Shown here piece after piece: positions 12,705 to 25,600 of a stretch of 64,000 nt of DNA (position 1 is the stretch's first letter; each line of letters begins with the position of its first letter). The notes below the pieces were generated by a model. It did not search any database, had not been told where the DNA came from, and worked only from the letters and a program-made list of their open reading frames with translations. The translations under genes were made by a program, and so were the position numbers. The DNA is from Nymphaea colorata (taxonomy: Eukaryota > Streptophyta > Magnoliopsida > Nymphaeales > Nymphaeaceae): assembly GCF_008831285.2 (NCBI RefSeq), contig NC_045138.2:21487934-21551933 (forward strand). Reading direction: 5' to 3'.

Positions 12705-14426
12705 TAAACACAAATTTAATGTCAATTGTTAAGAAATGCTGAGTAAAATTAATATTTGCAACAGTCGTCACTGCTTGAAATGATCATGTATAAGGACTTC
12801 ATTGGCCCTCTAAGTGGCTGTCAACTTGAAATATGCAATTTTGTTGGAATCCTTGATGCACCAAGTACGACAAACTAGGCAAGTCACCAAGGTTAGATGT
12901 CACGTCAAAAATAGAAAAGAAAAATCAAGAGGAAGAGAAAACATCGGCTTCTTAAGAGGAAGAGATAATGAAACTCATATCATCTCATTCTCATCCACAA
13001 TTTTTGAAAAAGAAAAGGTCACATGTAACTTTAAAAACCTTGAAGATTGAAACAGGATGCAGAAAACCATAAAAACTGACAATTTTCATCTGCCAAATGA
13101 ACAGATAAATCTACGATCCACAAGCAGGATGATTTGAGTGATTGCATGGCATTGGAATAGTTATTACTATAGGAGCGAAAGGAACCTCACAATTCTTTGA
13201 GAACTCATCTTAACTCTTACACCACTAAAGACCAAAAAGTACTGAAGTACAAAAACTGCCCGCTTGAGAATTCCCTCCTAAAGCGATAAAAATTTTAAAA
13301 AGGATACCCCAAAATAAGAATGATAAGGTGGCCACCAAATACTGGGGCAAAACATTTAATCGTTCTGTGCAATTTAAGAGTTTCAAGCCTAAAATTTAAG
13401 TAAAATCTTGACATGGCACAATGCCCTTTTGGAATGTTTGCATCAAAAGTTCAAGCAATATTTGTAAAGAACGTACCAAAATCATGGGATTTTCTATTTA
13501 GACATCGGAATGATTTTGTATCCGTGAAAGGTCCACCTAACGTGTCATTTTCAAGATGGTCTGACAGTGAAAATTTCAGCAACAAGTGTGAATTATTAGC
13601 ACAAATACAAAAGCGACTGGAAAAGAAGTCCACAATGCAACCTGGTGAATTTGTTTCTCCAACGTGTAAGAGTACCAAATCATGTTCAACCAATGTAATA
13701 AGTAAACAGGTTCGACTAGCACCACTTGTGTTGTTCAAAATAGCAGTTTAGCTTGCGTCTATAAAGGCGTTACAAAGTCTATTTGAGTTTCATTCAAACA
13801 ACTTATACATCCTCTTGTATGATCAGTTAACCCCATTTAAAAAGGATCCATCAACTATGCACAGTGGTGTCAGTAAGGCCCCAAAAGCGCTCCAGACATA
13901 AAAAGAAACTTGTCTACAGTGGTCGGGTAAAAGGAATGAAGATGTAAACTTCAATACAAGAGATGTGCATCTCCAGCCAGAGTGGGGAGTGCTCTGGACT
14001 TGTACACCGAAAGGAGAAACAACAGGGTTTTATTAACATCTTATGACCACCTATTCGGCAATTCCAGCGTTTTCCATAAAGGCCAAAAGAACGGAACAGG
14101 CGCTAAGCAAGGCCGTAATATGACTTCGGCAACCACTCGTCCCCTCCCCATCGTCTCACAGTCTCTCCCTACAGAGTGACGATTTTCACCTCATTTGGTC
14201 ACGAGAAGAGTTACCATCAGGACGCTCTAGAATTGGGTCAGTAAGGTTGTCTTCGCTTTTGAACAAGAAGCAGCGTCCACCCACAAAACATTTAAACCAG
14301 TAGAAGCAGAAAAGAATGACGACATGAAAGTCGCAAGACAATGAAAGGAACAACAGATCAAAATTGGAACCAAACGATAACGAAACTAGAACCAAGCGGG
14401 AGGGGGGAAAGCTCACCTAATTTCAT
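6674..14426 (-). CDS. Plant protein kinase-like (pseudokinase) protein
   Basis: Three coding exons, read on the minus strand: 14426-14417, 9243-9172 and 8808-6674 (stop TGA at 6676-6674). Together they make 2217 nt, 738 aa, all in phase with GT..AG junctions. The last exon is certain. The first two rest on splice sites and phase: ATG AAA TTA G joins GG TTC CGA, and TCC G joins TT GTT. The N-terminal half (about 40-430) has no motif I can name. The C-terminal part (about 460-710) resembles a protein kinase C-lobe: HGDICPENIL at about 567-576 replaces the HRDxKxxN loop, and SWG at about 590 stands where DFG is expected. No GxGxxG loop is clear. HGD for HRD and loss of DFG suggest a pseudokinase, although I cannot exclude residual activity. 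It is probably soluble; I see no signal peptide or membrane span. Intron 1 is 5.2 kb and carries a transposon; intron 2 is 363 bp. Confidence 0.85.
9859..10107 (-). other. Open frame inside intron 1 of the kinase-like gene, probably not a gene
   Basis: An 82-codon open frame on the same strand as the kinase-like gene lies between its first and second coding exons. It ends in AAAAAACCC TAG, and an AACCCTAG word often seen in plant 5' leaders follows. It has no recognisable domain, and I saw no splice that links it in phase to the 9243-9172 exon. An alternative first exon of the kinase gene using this region is possible, but the simpler ATG at 14426 already fits in phase. Confidence 0.25.
11172..12243. 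mobile_element. Short non-autonomous DNA transposon, CTATGTCACA family (1072 bp)
   Basis: The left end is CTAAGTCACACG and the right end, on the other strand, is CTATGTCACATAGG. The flanking 8-mers TCTGTAAT (11164-11171) and ACTGTAAT (12244-12251) match at 7 of 8, as hAT-type target duplications do. Both ends carry GC-rich GGTGCGG/CGCACC words and the middle is T-rich. A (GT)n(TA)n microsatellite lies at 12105-12144. There is no transposase frame. It sits in intron 1 of the kinase-like gene. Elements at 58590-59192 and 51337-51654 share the same end sequence. Confidence 0.7.
12649..12704. repeat. Compound microsatellite (AC)n(AT)n
   Basis: About 18 AC units are followed directly by about 10 AT units, in intron 1 of the kinase-like gene. 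A second compound tract, (GT)n then (TA)n, lies 500 bp away at 12105-12144. Confidence 0.95.
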
Positions 14427-14640
14427 GCTTGAACCTCGATCAAGAAACAAGACCGTTCCAAACCCTAAACATCAGAGCTCTGGTTTACTGAGAGCCAACG
14501 TAGAACAGAAAGAACCGCGCCAATCATATTGAAATGGATCTCAATCGGGCGCCATCGAGCATCTCTCCCACTATTTGTCTTCTTTCTCTCAGCTTCTCAA
14601 CTGACCAGAAAGATGGGAAGTGAGTCGCTGCTCCCTCTCC
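14427..14640 (-). promoter_or_regulatory. 5' leader of the kinase-like gene, with upstream ORFs
   Basis: Read on the minus strand, this stretch is leader-like. It includes a telo-box type word (AACCCTAAAC on the plus strand at 14461-14470). Two short upstream open frames begin with ATG at 14562 (12 codons) and at about 14471 (10 codons). Both end before the proposed start at 14426. An in-frame stop lies upstream of that start and no earlier in-frame ATG follows it. If the transcript begins further upstream, the small frames could damp translation. The transcription start itself is not visible. Confidence 0.45.
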
Positions 14641-14840
14641 CAATGTCCCTCTTGTCTGTCTCTATCTTTGTGTCTGAAAATGGCAAGTGGGAAGAGGAGG
14701 AGAAGCTCAAAAGAACGAGAGCATGGTGGACAAAAGCTGGACACGTCCCCTTCTCCTGCTCCCTCTCCGATGCAACTGTTACCGCTGCTGCCGTTGGCCG
14801 CTTCCTCCTACCACTATGACCACCACCACCACCACCCACA

Positions 14841-17800
14841 CGCCGTCGCTTTTTCCCTCCCTCCCACGGTTCTCATCATTTATTTATTCACTTCTTTTTC
14901 CTCTCTGCCCGCCCGTGCCTCCTCTCCCTCTCTCACAGCTCGACCGTCAAAGCACAGAGAAAGGGGAAGAGAGTCAGACTTCATCCTTCTTTTCGACTGC
15001 ATATTTTTTTAAAGAAGTTTCCTTTTTCTTAACGGCCGTTCACCTTTCACCAAAATAACAAAAACGAGCTTCAAACTTTTAGTCCCATTCTTCTTTTTAC
15101 TGATTTGTTAAATAAGGACTTCTTCTTGCATTAAGGTTGCATTTTGAGAAATCTTTTTTATTTGTGTTTTAATTAAGGATGTCAATAGTTTGGATTTTAA
15201 ATTTATATTACATGTTAAAATAATTTATGGTTTAAAGGTTGAATGAGGGATCTGATTTTAAATTTAGAAACAAAATAAGATTTTCAATGAAACAAACACA
15301 ACCCGAAGATCTTAAAGAGTTTTCAAACTGACAAAAACGGTTCATACTCAATGAGTTCCAAACTCAACACCAACCCCTTAATTGCCATGTATGTTACTCG
15401 TTTACAATCAAGCAACCAAAAAACTTTAAAAACATAAGAATATAATATTAGAAATTTTAAACCCACGGGTGGAACAATCGTGTGCCCTTTCATAACTTCT
15501 TTAATATAAAAAAAATTAATTATTATCAATAAAGTGAGAGGGTTGTATTTTCCCTTTTTCTAGAAAAATATTTACGAAGGAAAGGTGACGTGCATTCTTT
15601 TTTTCTTTTTGGCCCCGTTTTTTAAAGCAGCCACCAGGTGTGTATCAGCAAAATCGAAAAGATAAGGCACTTTAAGGAATTGACACGTAAAAGTTGGAGG
15701 TATTATGTAATTTAGTTTTTAACTTTAAATGCCGGAATCGCCAGCGTTAAAGCCGAAAACCATAACAACTTCCGAAGAGTAATGATTGCGTGCGCACGCC
15801 CCTCACGTAAACCTCGAAATTTGGAGACAAGTGATTAGATTTGTTCTAAGCTTCTTTTCTTCGGATTAATCTTCTTTTTTAACCTTTTAATCAAAATATT
15901 AATAATTAGAAGTACCATACTTTTATTATTAAGAACAATCTTTCTTTATATACTTTTTTCAAAAAAAAAACAAAAGTTAGTCTTCGCCCATTAGTATTGT
16001 CAATTTTGCAATCGATGTTCTTTCTTTTTCGCATTTCGTCATCCATACACGCATCAAAGTTGTTTTATTTAAGAAATACTTTATAAAAATATATATATAC
16101 CTCATGATAAGGTGGCCCATACGTGGCAATAGGTAGGAGATATTCTTTTAACTGTATTTATTTTTTTATATTTATATATTTGGATTTGGATTCAAAAAAA
16201 AAAAGTCATACTCGAATCTGAATTTTTAATTTCAAATCTAGTTTTTATATTTATATTTGAATCTGAATCCGTATTTAAACTGAATTTGATCATTTTTTAG
16301 AATAGTTGAGGACCTCAAATTCCCCTACATTTTCAGATAAGCACATCACTTTTTTGAAATAACTTATTTGTCATGGGATTGCACGGGAAAACGTGAAAAT
16401 ACCTCTCCTCTAACACCAAAGTGGCTCTCATATTTTTTTTTCTTGTAATTTTCATCACTTAATATTACTAAAAGATCGAGTTATTCTCTCTTTTTTTTTT
16501 TTTTCCTTCGGTCAGTTAAAACCAACAAAAACTCAATAGTAATATTAATAAGTCGTTGGTTCGAGTCTCTATACTGCAAAAATAAATGACAACAATCTTC
16601 GGCTTTTACTGAAATGACGACTTCTCGTCCCAAAAAATAAATGGTAAGAAGGAGGATAATTTTGTGAACACTGCATGGAGTTAGGTAGGGTCTTTAATAT
16701 TGAAAAGTTCCAATCTAATACCTTTATAAAGGATCTTAAACAATGATCAAATCAAGTATACCTACTACTCGAAAGGAAGTTATAAAACAACTAAAAATAA
16801 CGAGAGAAATGGTAGTGGGCGGTAGGGTGAAGAATAACAATTTCACCCTCTATTTCTTAATAAAATGAAATTGGCGGCTAACTGAACTCCTGTTTTCAAA
16901 TCACGGGTGGGTGGTCGCTGTTGACGAGTGCAATAGCCAAAGCTAGGAACAATGCTGTCAGCCTCAAGTTTAATGCACTTGAATCGATTTGGTGGCTGAT
17001 TGGAGGGTGTCATCTTTTTTCGCTTTTACTTATTTTTATGTTATTTTAGTATTTTCCAATGATCAAAATATTTTATTTGATTTTTTTTTATTCACTGAAT
17101 CTGCTAATTCACCAAATGAGCAGCTATCGATGTCTAGGAATTTAAATGACTCTAGATTTAGATCGATTAAAACAAAGTTTGAAATTAAATTGAGTTCGCA
17201 AAAAAGTGTAGATGCTAAGCATAAGCGTGGGTTACTCGATACCCGACTCGATTAAGGCTCAGGTACTGCACGTAGGCCACGACCCGGTCGGGTATTAGTT
17301 ATAATCAGCGGCCCGATTAGCCTGACAATTTTTTTTAGGTAAGAATTAGGGTTTTGACTTCAAGCAGTCATCTTGCCTTCGCCATCACTGCCCAGTTCTA
17401 GTGCTCCGGCAGGCCCTCACCATCACGATGTCCTAGCTCTCGCCTTGCCTCACATTATGGGCACCACGCTGCCGCCATAGCGGGTTTGGGTTGAGAAAGT
17501 GTAAGTATTTTTATTAGTTGACATATATTGGGTCGATACAATTTATTATTATTAAAAAAATAAAAAAAAAATTGACGATTTTAATGTGTGAGGCATGAGT
17601 AGAGGGTCGGTAGTCGTTGGAGTCGTTGGACAAGAAGAATTTTGCTGACTCATCCGCCTAACTAACCGCCCCTTTTCATTATTACGTAGCTACGAGTTAG
17701 ATTCCCCAACAACTTTTAAATATATAAATTTGAATTTAAAATCCTAAACTAATGTATCCAGTTGCACGCTGCGTTTTTCACGATAATTTATCCAAAAAAT

Positions 17801-19110
17801 AGGTGCAAAATAACGAAAAAATGTAGGAAAAAAGAATCTGATAATTTATATGCAGTTTTATGAGTTGCAAACGTTAAGAACGGCATTCTTAAAAATTTTA
17901 CAAAATTCAGTTTGCAAATATTACTGGGTTTTTAACTTACGTTTTTTTGATATTTTGCATCGATATACATTACTAGATTTGACATCACCCAAACACGATT
18001 ACAACAGAGTTTTAGAGGCAATTCAAACCCGGACAAGCTTCGCTCTCCCTATGAAATTCAAAATTTACTATAAAAAAATACCCAGACTATCTATACAGTA
18101 AAAACTTAGAGAAGCTTCTGAAAATTGTGGTTTTTTAAAGTTGAAACTATCTGACGTCCATGTTCTTGGATTTCTTATTATAGTAATGGAGAATTCACAT
18201 GCAACAGAGAAAAAAAAAACAAAAAACAAAAAAAGAGTGTGGCATGTGATTCTCTACTGCCTCTTGTAAAAGTAAATTAATGGTTTATAAACTAGTGGAG
18301 ATTAAAAAATTAACATGCAGAGAAATGGCGCCTATGAATTCTTCAAGTGGTGATTCTGAAATCCGCGTCTGAGAACTTGCAGAATGAACAACCTCAACAG
18401 AGGAAGCAGATGCCTCAGATCAGATCCACCATTGCCGTCTTGTCTCTTTGTTCTGCTGAACATTGCGGCCCGAGTTCCGATGCATTTAGCCTTCTCAGAT
18501 CTTAATTAACAGTTTCCATTTATATTCCCATCTGCCCAAGAATGTTGCCCCACACAACTGCGCTGCCCCTTCATGCATATTCAAAGCGGATAAATAGGCT
18601 GGAAAATGATTGTCATCACTTCTTGCAGATCTACAGTCATGTACATGACATAAAAAATATATATATTAAATGACATACAAAGAAAGATCCGTAGACCAAG
18701 AATGTAAAAATCGTTAGATTTTTATTTCCTATTGCAAAATCCTTAAACATGAAAGTTTCATGATTTGTTGTCATGGTTGCTATTTCTATTTTATTTTTTT
18801 AAGGGGAAGAGAGAGAGAAAAAAAACTATACGATGATCAAACGGCCTTTATGAATGATACAGGTGACTCTACCGGCATGCATTTCAAACTGTAGCTGTTT
18901 TTCGTCTTTTCTCTCTCTCTTTTGCATGAACATGAAGGAGTGAGGGAGAGAGAGGACAAGAAGGTTTGTCTCTCTAGCACCAGCTAACGTTGTTTCCTTT
19001 GTCTTAACGTTGGGACAAAGGGCATTGTTTATCTGCGGTGCCAACCAAGGGCTGAGAGGAAGCGTGCAGATTCCTTTTCCTCTCCCCTTGAAAAACACTC
19101 CCCCTCCTGG
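14841..19110. other. Intergenic spacer, no gene recognised
   Basis: The first 200 bp (14841-15040) are CT-rich, as expected for the promoter side of the kinase-like gene on the minus strand. A CAC/CAT-rich run (ACCACCACCACCACC near 14820) gives spurious proline- and histidine-rich frames. The rest is AT-rich with homopolymer runs and old repeat words (GGATTTGGATT near 16180; GC-rich CCCGAC/CGGTCGGG words at 17235-17300). Nothing codes convincingly. Confidence 0.5.
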
Positions 19111-19115
19111 CACTT

Positions 19116-19141
19116 CTCTCTCTCTCTCTCTCTCTTTCTCT

Positions 19142-19235
<94 letters not shown>
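19116..19235. repeat. Compound microsatellite (CT)n then (TA)45
   Basis: A CT-rich stretch is followed by an uninterrupted 91-bp TA tract (19145-19235). Such a tract can extrude cruciforms and is prone to assembly error, so its length should be treated with caution. The open frames across it (repeating IYIYIY) are artefacts. Confidence 0.97.
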
Positions 19236-19238
<3 letters not shown>

Positions 19239-19930
19239 CAATATAATATCTTAAGTTTTCTTCTCCTATAAAGTTAATCATCGACAAAATGCAGAATATA
19301 TATAAAAATGTAATACAGCAAAAAAACAAACTTGAAAGTTCAGTGTGTAGATTACTTTTAGGTTTTGAGAAAACTAAGATCGTTAGTACTTAATAGTTTT
19401 ATAGAATCTAATTTACACCTCAATTTGCTTACAATTTTTCTGTTTTGTAGTTTTTATAGTTTGCAGTATCTAAATAATTGGATACATGAAAACAGTGTTT
19501 CACTATCTAAGCTCTTGCGCCAAGATAAGTACTGAATGATGTTCATAACTGATAACAGAGAGTGCACTTTCTCACACTCAACGGGAAAGAAGATGCTCAT
19601 AGATCCGTGGAAATGGAAACTCGAATTCCGCAAAAATAATTTCAGCGTCCCAAATTCAAACCCCTTGTCTAATTTTATATTTTCACATGACAGATAGTCT
19701 AAGATTCACAGAACTTTTATCGTCATTGCCTCCTACATGGTGTTCAGCACTTTTTTTTTTTTTTTGACTCTTCTTTTACTTTAGGGGATGAGAGGTTGGG
19801 TGGAGAGTTGGGTCTTCTTCGGCCAATGGGTAACATTCCGTTCACCCGAAACTAAAAAGAAATGGATTCGGACTGCATGCCAGATCTGACTGAATCTGAA
19901 CCCTTTTTTTGTTTCCAGATTCAGGCTCGG

Positions 19931-20128
19931 ATCTGAATTTCTTGAATTAAATCCATGTTTAACTGGTTCGGCATTCGACTCTTCCATGCAATTGGGTTGG
20001 ATCTTTGTGGGATGTGGGAGTCGGTTTTCATCTGAATTTCTTGAATCAAATCCTTGTTTAACTGGTTCAGCATTCGACTCTTCCATGCAATTGGGTTGGA
20101 TCTTTGTGGGATGCGGGATTCGGTTTTG
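19931..20128. repeat. Tandem duplication, period 99 bp
   Basis: Two copies of a 99-bp unit beginning ATCTGAATTTCTTGAAT start at 19931 and 20030. They share CATTCGACTCTTCCATGCAA and differ at only a few sites. The unit is a multiple of three, so both copies read open in the same frame on the minus strand, but the surrounding sequence looks like an old repeat rather than a gene. Confidence 0.9.
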
Positions 20129-22380
20129 AGTTCTGTCACCTTAAACCATGTATTAGGATCTGGATCCAGTTTTGGATCGGTAATATCGATTACGACCCGT
20201 TCACACTCCTACTATACGTGAAGACGACGGAGCTCCACTCTTCCATTTTTGTCTTTGTCCCGGAAGTGGGACAAAGGAATATGATTCTTTTTATTCGTAA
20301 ACGAATTTTGTAATTTTTAATATTAAAAAAAATAATATCAAAATATCTGCACTAACAGTGGTCACGTTTGGGCCCCAAGCAATTCAAAAAAAAAAAAATC
20401 CATGGCAAAAAAAAAATTGTAATGGTATCTATTGGACCTGATTTTTCATGAGACGGGCCAAATTAAAGTTTTTAAATTTTGACTATGGCTGAAATATCAT
20501 TTTTCAAAATTTTTATATAGGACAAGTGAATTTTTTTAAAATTTACATGTAAATTTCTTTAAAAAAAAATTGAGGTGGGGCCAAGGCCAAGCAAGCCCTA
20601 ACTTGACTCTGTCCCTGGCTATGGCCTCTCTATATTCTTGGAAATTATGAATTATACTCACTGCTTAATGTGCATAAGCATAGCACCACCCATGAGAATC
20701 TAACTAACGACATGCTTCTTCATATTTCCCTGGTGCGACCCAACTACACTATGCTCTTTAAGGTAATGTACAATTATATCTCCTAACTTGATTTTTTCAA
20801 TATATTTATTTTTTAAAATTCCAACCATGCAGATGTGATCTTCACTAACTGACTCTTTCCAACACATTTTTCATACAATTACATTGCACTGGCCCTCCTC
20901 ATTGACCAAGAATCCATGATCATGCAAATGCTTACAGCTCATGTTATCGCAGAAATGGCAGATGGCTGGATTCAATTTGAGACTTTTTTGCAACTTCTGG
21001 TTGTTCCAAGTACGGACTCGTCGCGTACCTAGCTCATCTGTGTCCAACCTGTTTGCAAAACTACTTACCATAATAACAACAAAATAAGCCGAATGAAGGA
21101 AATCATTAACATAGAGGGACTGAGAGAGAGAGCAAAGTTATCCTGTGAGAGTTGAAATTGTTAATGGCTGCTTGCAGTAGACTTACTGCAGAATGACCAA
21201 ACTCCTTGACGTATTTGGAGACTCCCAACTCGATGTAACAGCTAATAGTTGTCTAATTTTGGATGTACATGAAAGTGGGATCATCTTTCTCCAAACCTTT
21301 AGTGCGCCACGGCCAGTGCCATGTTTGGTCCAGTCGAGCAGGCACAGGTATCTTGTAGCTTGTTTTCCACAGCCGGAGTCAAACTCACACTGTTTTCCAC
21401 TGCAGACAGAAAGAGAGAGAGAGAGAGAGAGTTTGGACTTGCGAATGGAAGTTGGTTTTGGTGGATTTCTGATGGGATGCTGCTGCGTCAACCCGCAAGG
21501 TGTCTACTGTTCTACTGTGTGGACAATAAACCATGTTCATCGGTAGAAAATGCACAACAGTACAAGTTAACAGTACTAGATTGCTAATCAATTATTTCAG
21601 CATTCAGATAAAGTGAACCCACTACTGACTAAATTTTTATTTAGTTGATAATTACTTCATGTATATGAAGATTTAAATTGCTGGACGTTGTTGGATGGCT
21701 AACAATTAAAAATGTACCACTGAAAACACCATGAGCTACTGCTAAAAGCATTATGAAATGTTTCTGCACCATAATTTTTTTCAAAGATAAATTTTTAAAT
21801 TTTAAGCACCGACATCTAACATCGGGCACCATTAGCAGCAACAAAAATCCCCGGATCCTCCCCGACCCCAGATAATACATCCAACTTTTGCTCGCACGAG
21901 CGGTGATTCCTATGAGGACTGAACTTATGAAGACCCAATGGCCCATTAAGCAGCCAGGGTCAGCCAATACACCAACAAATTGAGGTTATTGTTGCAAATC
22001 TTAAGACAAACATCAAATCAAGTAGCCATGAATCGAAGAACCATTTTCAAGTGAGAGGCATGAGGTGCTAGTTTAACAGCCCCAAACCAGTGTCACTCAT
22101 GTCAATCCAAGCGACCATACTCACATCTCAGATTGCAGGTATTATTGAGCATTTAAATAAGTTTAATCCACACCACACGATTCATCAAGATTCAACTGGT
22201 GAAAAGTTTCACCTTTTCCCAATAACCGTGACGGTCTTCTACATTATGTCCATGAACTTGTTCAGAATTGATCAACACTTTGATGTGACTCTCGAGGTTG
22301 AATTGATTTAAGAATCATCTATAATCAATTTCATTACATCTAATCCGTCGTTTTACTTTTTTAACAACATTATTCAGAAT
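20129..22380. other. Intergenic spacer 3' of the ELL-like gene
   Basis: No gene seen. Around 20565-20625 a GTGGGGCCAAGGCCAAGC block followed by CTGTCCCTGGCTATGG resembles the end of a common plant TE relic. A (GA)n tract lies at about 21411-21431. The 22380-22620 interval probably holds the 3' untranslated region of the ELL-like gene on the minus strand; I could not place a poly(A) signal with confidence. Confidence 0.4.
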
Positions 22381-22620
22381 CAACTAATTATCTGCTATTG
22401 ATTAACTTTGTTATTGATGGTAATTTCCATCTGCAATATTTACAATTGAGCCAACATCTACACCTCGTCGAATTTCTTTCGAGACAAAATTTAAGCACAA
22501 AAGAACGAAAACCAAAAAGGTGATGAACATACTCCGCATATTTACATGAACAAAACAAAGAATAGGATGGACCACGAGAAAAGCGAACCACAGAAGATAA
22601 TGACACATCGGATACGAACA

Positions 22621-25600
22621 CTATTTCAAGGACGACTCCCTCGTATATACAGCTGCATAGTCCTTTATTCTCTTTTTGAGATGCTGCAAGAAAAAGCAAA
22701 AGTATAGTAAATGATAAATACAAAGAAAACAACAAAAGTGAACAATATACTGAAAGGTGAAATAAACAAGAGGCTGTGAAGATTCTTACCTTCAATTCTT
22801 CATGAAGTACAATGAATATCTTCTTCATCTGCCTATGTCTCTGAATCCACGAAAGCACCAGTCTCAAAACATAATCAAGAACATGAACAAAAAGGATGAC
22901 AATAGTAATGAACCTTTTTCCAATTTATATGGATTTTCCCAACAACATCTATAACATGACAGTACATTGGCTCATTAGTATGAATGTAAAAAAAAGCATG
23001 GGCTTAGCTACAATATTAACTTTTATGTTTCACAGCAGAACATTTGTCTTCTAGTTTTTCATCAAATTTCTTCTTTGAAAAACAAAAGACATATAAAACG
23101 TGTATGCACTTATCCACCACATAAAGTACATACAAGTAGGACAACAAGAAACATCTGTATCACGAAAAATAGAAGGTCCTTTGCATCATGTAAGGAGGTT
23201 AAAGAAACCTTCCGGTAGCCAGCAACTATTATGGGTTGAGGGCCAGTAAACTGAAAAGGTTCAACTCTACATTTCAATCTTTTTCTGCCAGAACTTTAAA
23301 TGAGGACTGCACTCAGCGGAGTGTTTATGTATCCCATGAATGCCTTTCGACTCTAATTTTTGTTTATCAAAATATACTCATAGACAATATTAAACGTTTC
23401 AGGAGCTATAATGCTCAATAAACAAGTGCAACTTCCACAAATGAAGATCAGTTAACAGACTTAAGTGAACCAAGAGAACTTATCATGATTCAAGCATTCC
23501 CGAACATTGTGAGGACATCAGAAGTTGGAGGCCCACTTTTGGCCAAACAAAGATTAAAAAGATATCAACTCATTTAAACTTATCTTAAAACAGATATGTT
23601 AGAAACATCTGGAAGCCTTCAAATCTTTTGAATGGATTGGAAGTCATTAACATTCCTAAAACATTCATTTACTATTCAGTTCATTCTCTAGAAGAATTTC
23701 CATACAGTATCACGCAATCCCTTTTGAAGATCAACTGATGATCGTAATTCTAACTAAGAACATTCTTCTTAGAAATCTGATTTACTGCATCTATTGGACA
23801 CCTAAAGAACCTCCAAAGGCTTCGATGAGCTGGAAGCACTTGTTGGTGGTGGGTTTCATGACCTAATGGATATCCAATCGGGTGGGTCATCTCATATTCC
23901 TTCCAGAAAATCTATTAAGCCAATTGCCTCCATTTCCAACATTGATTGATTGACCACTTAATTTGCAAAGATAAATCATTTTAGTCAACAAAGTTTACAG
24001 TAATAAGTTGATGGCATGACGAACCTCTTCAGAAGAAGTTGACAGCCTAACAATTATTTGGAGACTATATTTCATATTAGTGAACATGGAAAAAAAAAGG
24101 ACTTCACTTTTAATAAAACTTGCTTGACATTATTTGCCATTCCATCAAATAATACTTAGTAAACACAATAAGCAGAGGAACATGAACATGAAAAAAAAAA
24201 AAAGAAACATTAGCACTTTAGTTGGTGAGGATTTCAATAAATGCACAAACAAAGAAACTCAACCCTGCAGTTTTTCAAGAACGGTAAAGGCCCTACAATC
24301 TCGAGAAGCAAAGGAAAAAAATAGACGAGTTAGTTAGTCCTGACAGGATAATGAGTTCTTGCACCAAAGGTACTCCACAGGGATTCCATAGTACTAGAGA
24401 ATAAAAGAAAAGAAATCATACCTCCGCGCACTGTTGGTATGCTCTACGTAACTGACCAAGGGCATTGTCATATGTATCTTTATCCCTATCTTTCGCAAGT
24501 TCGAGATCACAGCCGAGTTTCTGAAAGTGTGTCCTGAACACAACAGTTTTACATTACATATTGGATAAGACAGAACTGGAGACCCTTGCACATGAAATGG
24601 AGATTTTTGCAGTACCTGTCATCTTCCAAAGCCTTGTTCAAAGAGCAGTAACAACTATACTTCTCACAGTACTCCTTCGTATACTCTTTATATCTGTTTA
24701 TGAAACAAAAAAAGTAATTATATGAGCAGTTTATAATGAAGAAGAACAGCATTTGCCATCCTGAACCAAGAAATCTAGTGCAACAATTGATACATCCCAT
24801 GAGCAGTTTATAATGAAGCAAAGCAGCATTTCCCAACCTGAACCAAAAAAATTTAGTGCAATAATTGAAACATCACCATAACAATTTTGCATGCACACAC
24901 TAATTTATTACAATGATCAAAGTAAATTATGCACATACATTGAGAAAAACACACTGGAAATTGAAAAAGGAATATGCATTTAATGTGTATGTCCAAAGGA
25001 TGACAGTGCTGAAGACATGGGAATACCAATAAATGGCTCAAAAAGTAGCAACTTACTGAGAGTCGGTTTGAATTGCTTCCCTCAATTCTGGTTTATCTTT
25101 ATCATATATTGCATACTGTTCATCCGTGGGAACATATGTTCTCTTTTTGCCACATATCCTATTCTCTTTTTGGGAAATATCCAGTTTGCTGGAGACTGAG
25201 TCAGAAAGTAGGTTTGATTTCTTTGGTTTAATTCCTACAGACGTTCTGGGAACTTTAGTGTCTTGTGGATGCGATACATTCGCAGAATTCCTCTTCTCAG
25301 AATTTCCACGATCCCCAGGTAATAAAACTTTGTGACCGGCTTTTGCATCACTTTTTCCAGTCTTTGTATAGGATGATCTTCCTAACTGAGATGGGCTGTC
25401 AACATCAACCAGATCTGTCATTGTTAGATGAAGAGCTCCAGAAACATTTTGTTGCTTTGTCTGATTAAGAGTGTTCATTTCAGGCAACTTTGTTCCTGAC
25501 TGGCTAACTACAAAACCCTGACCACCAGGATCTGAAAATTGTGGGGAAGGTTTTGTAGAGTCAACAGCACCTTTTTTCCTTTTTTTCTGATAACCAGGAT

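Noticed and set aside
13413-13751. Plus-strand frame of 112 codons, opposed by a minus-strand frame of 95 codons
   Set aside because: Both sit within intron 1 of the kinase-like gene. Neither matches a family I know, and the two frames mirror each other.
14000-14180. A 43-codon minus-strand frame just inside intron 1 of the kinase-like gene (starting near 14144)
   Set aside because: It follows an acceptor-like site but ends quickly in a stop and would not link in phase to the 9243 exon; the direct 14417 to 9243 junction is better.
14620-15058. Overlapping plus-strand open frames of 123-130 codons, rich in Pro, Ser and His
   Set aside because: They arise from CT-rich and CAC-repeat sequence on the promoter side of the minus-strand kinase-like gene; no domain and no splice logic.
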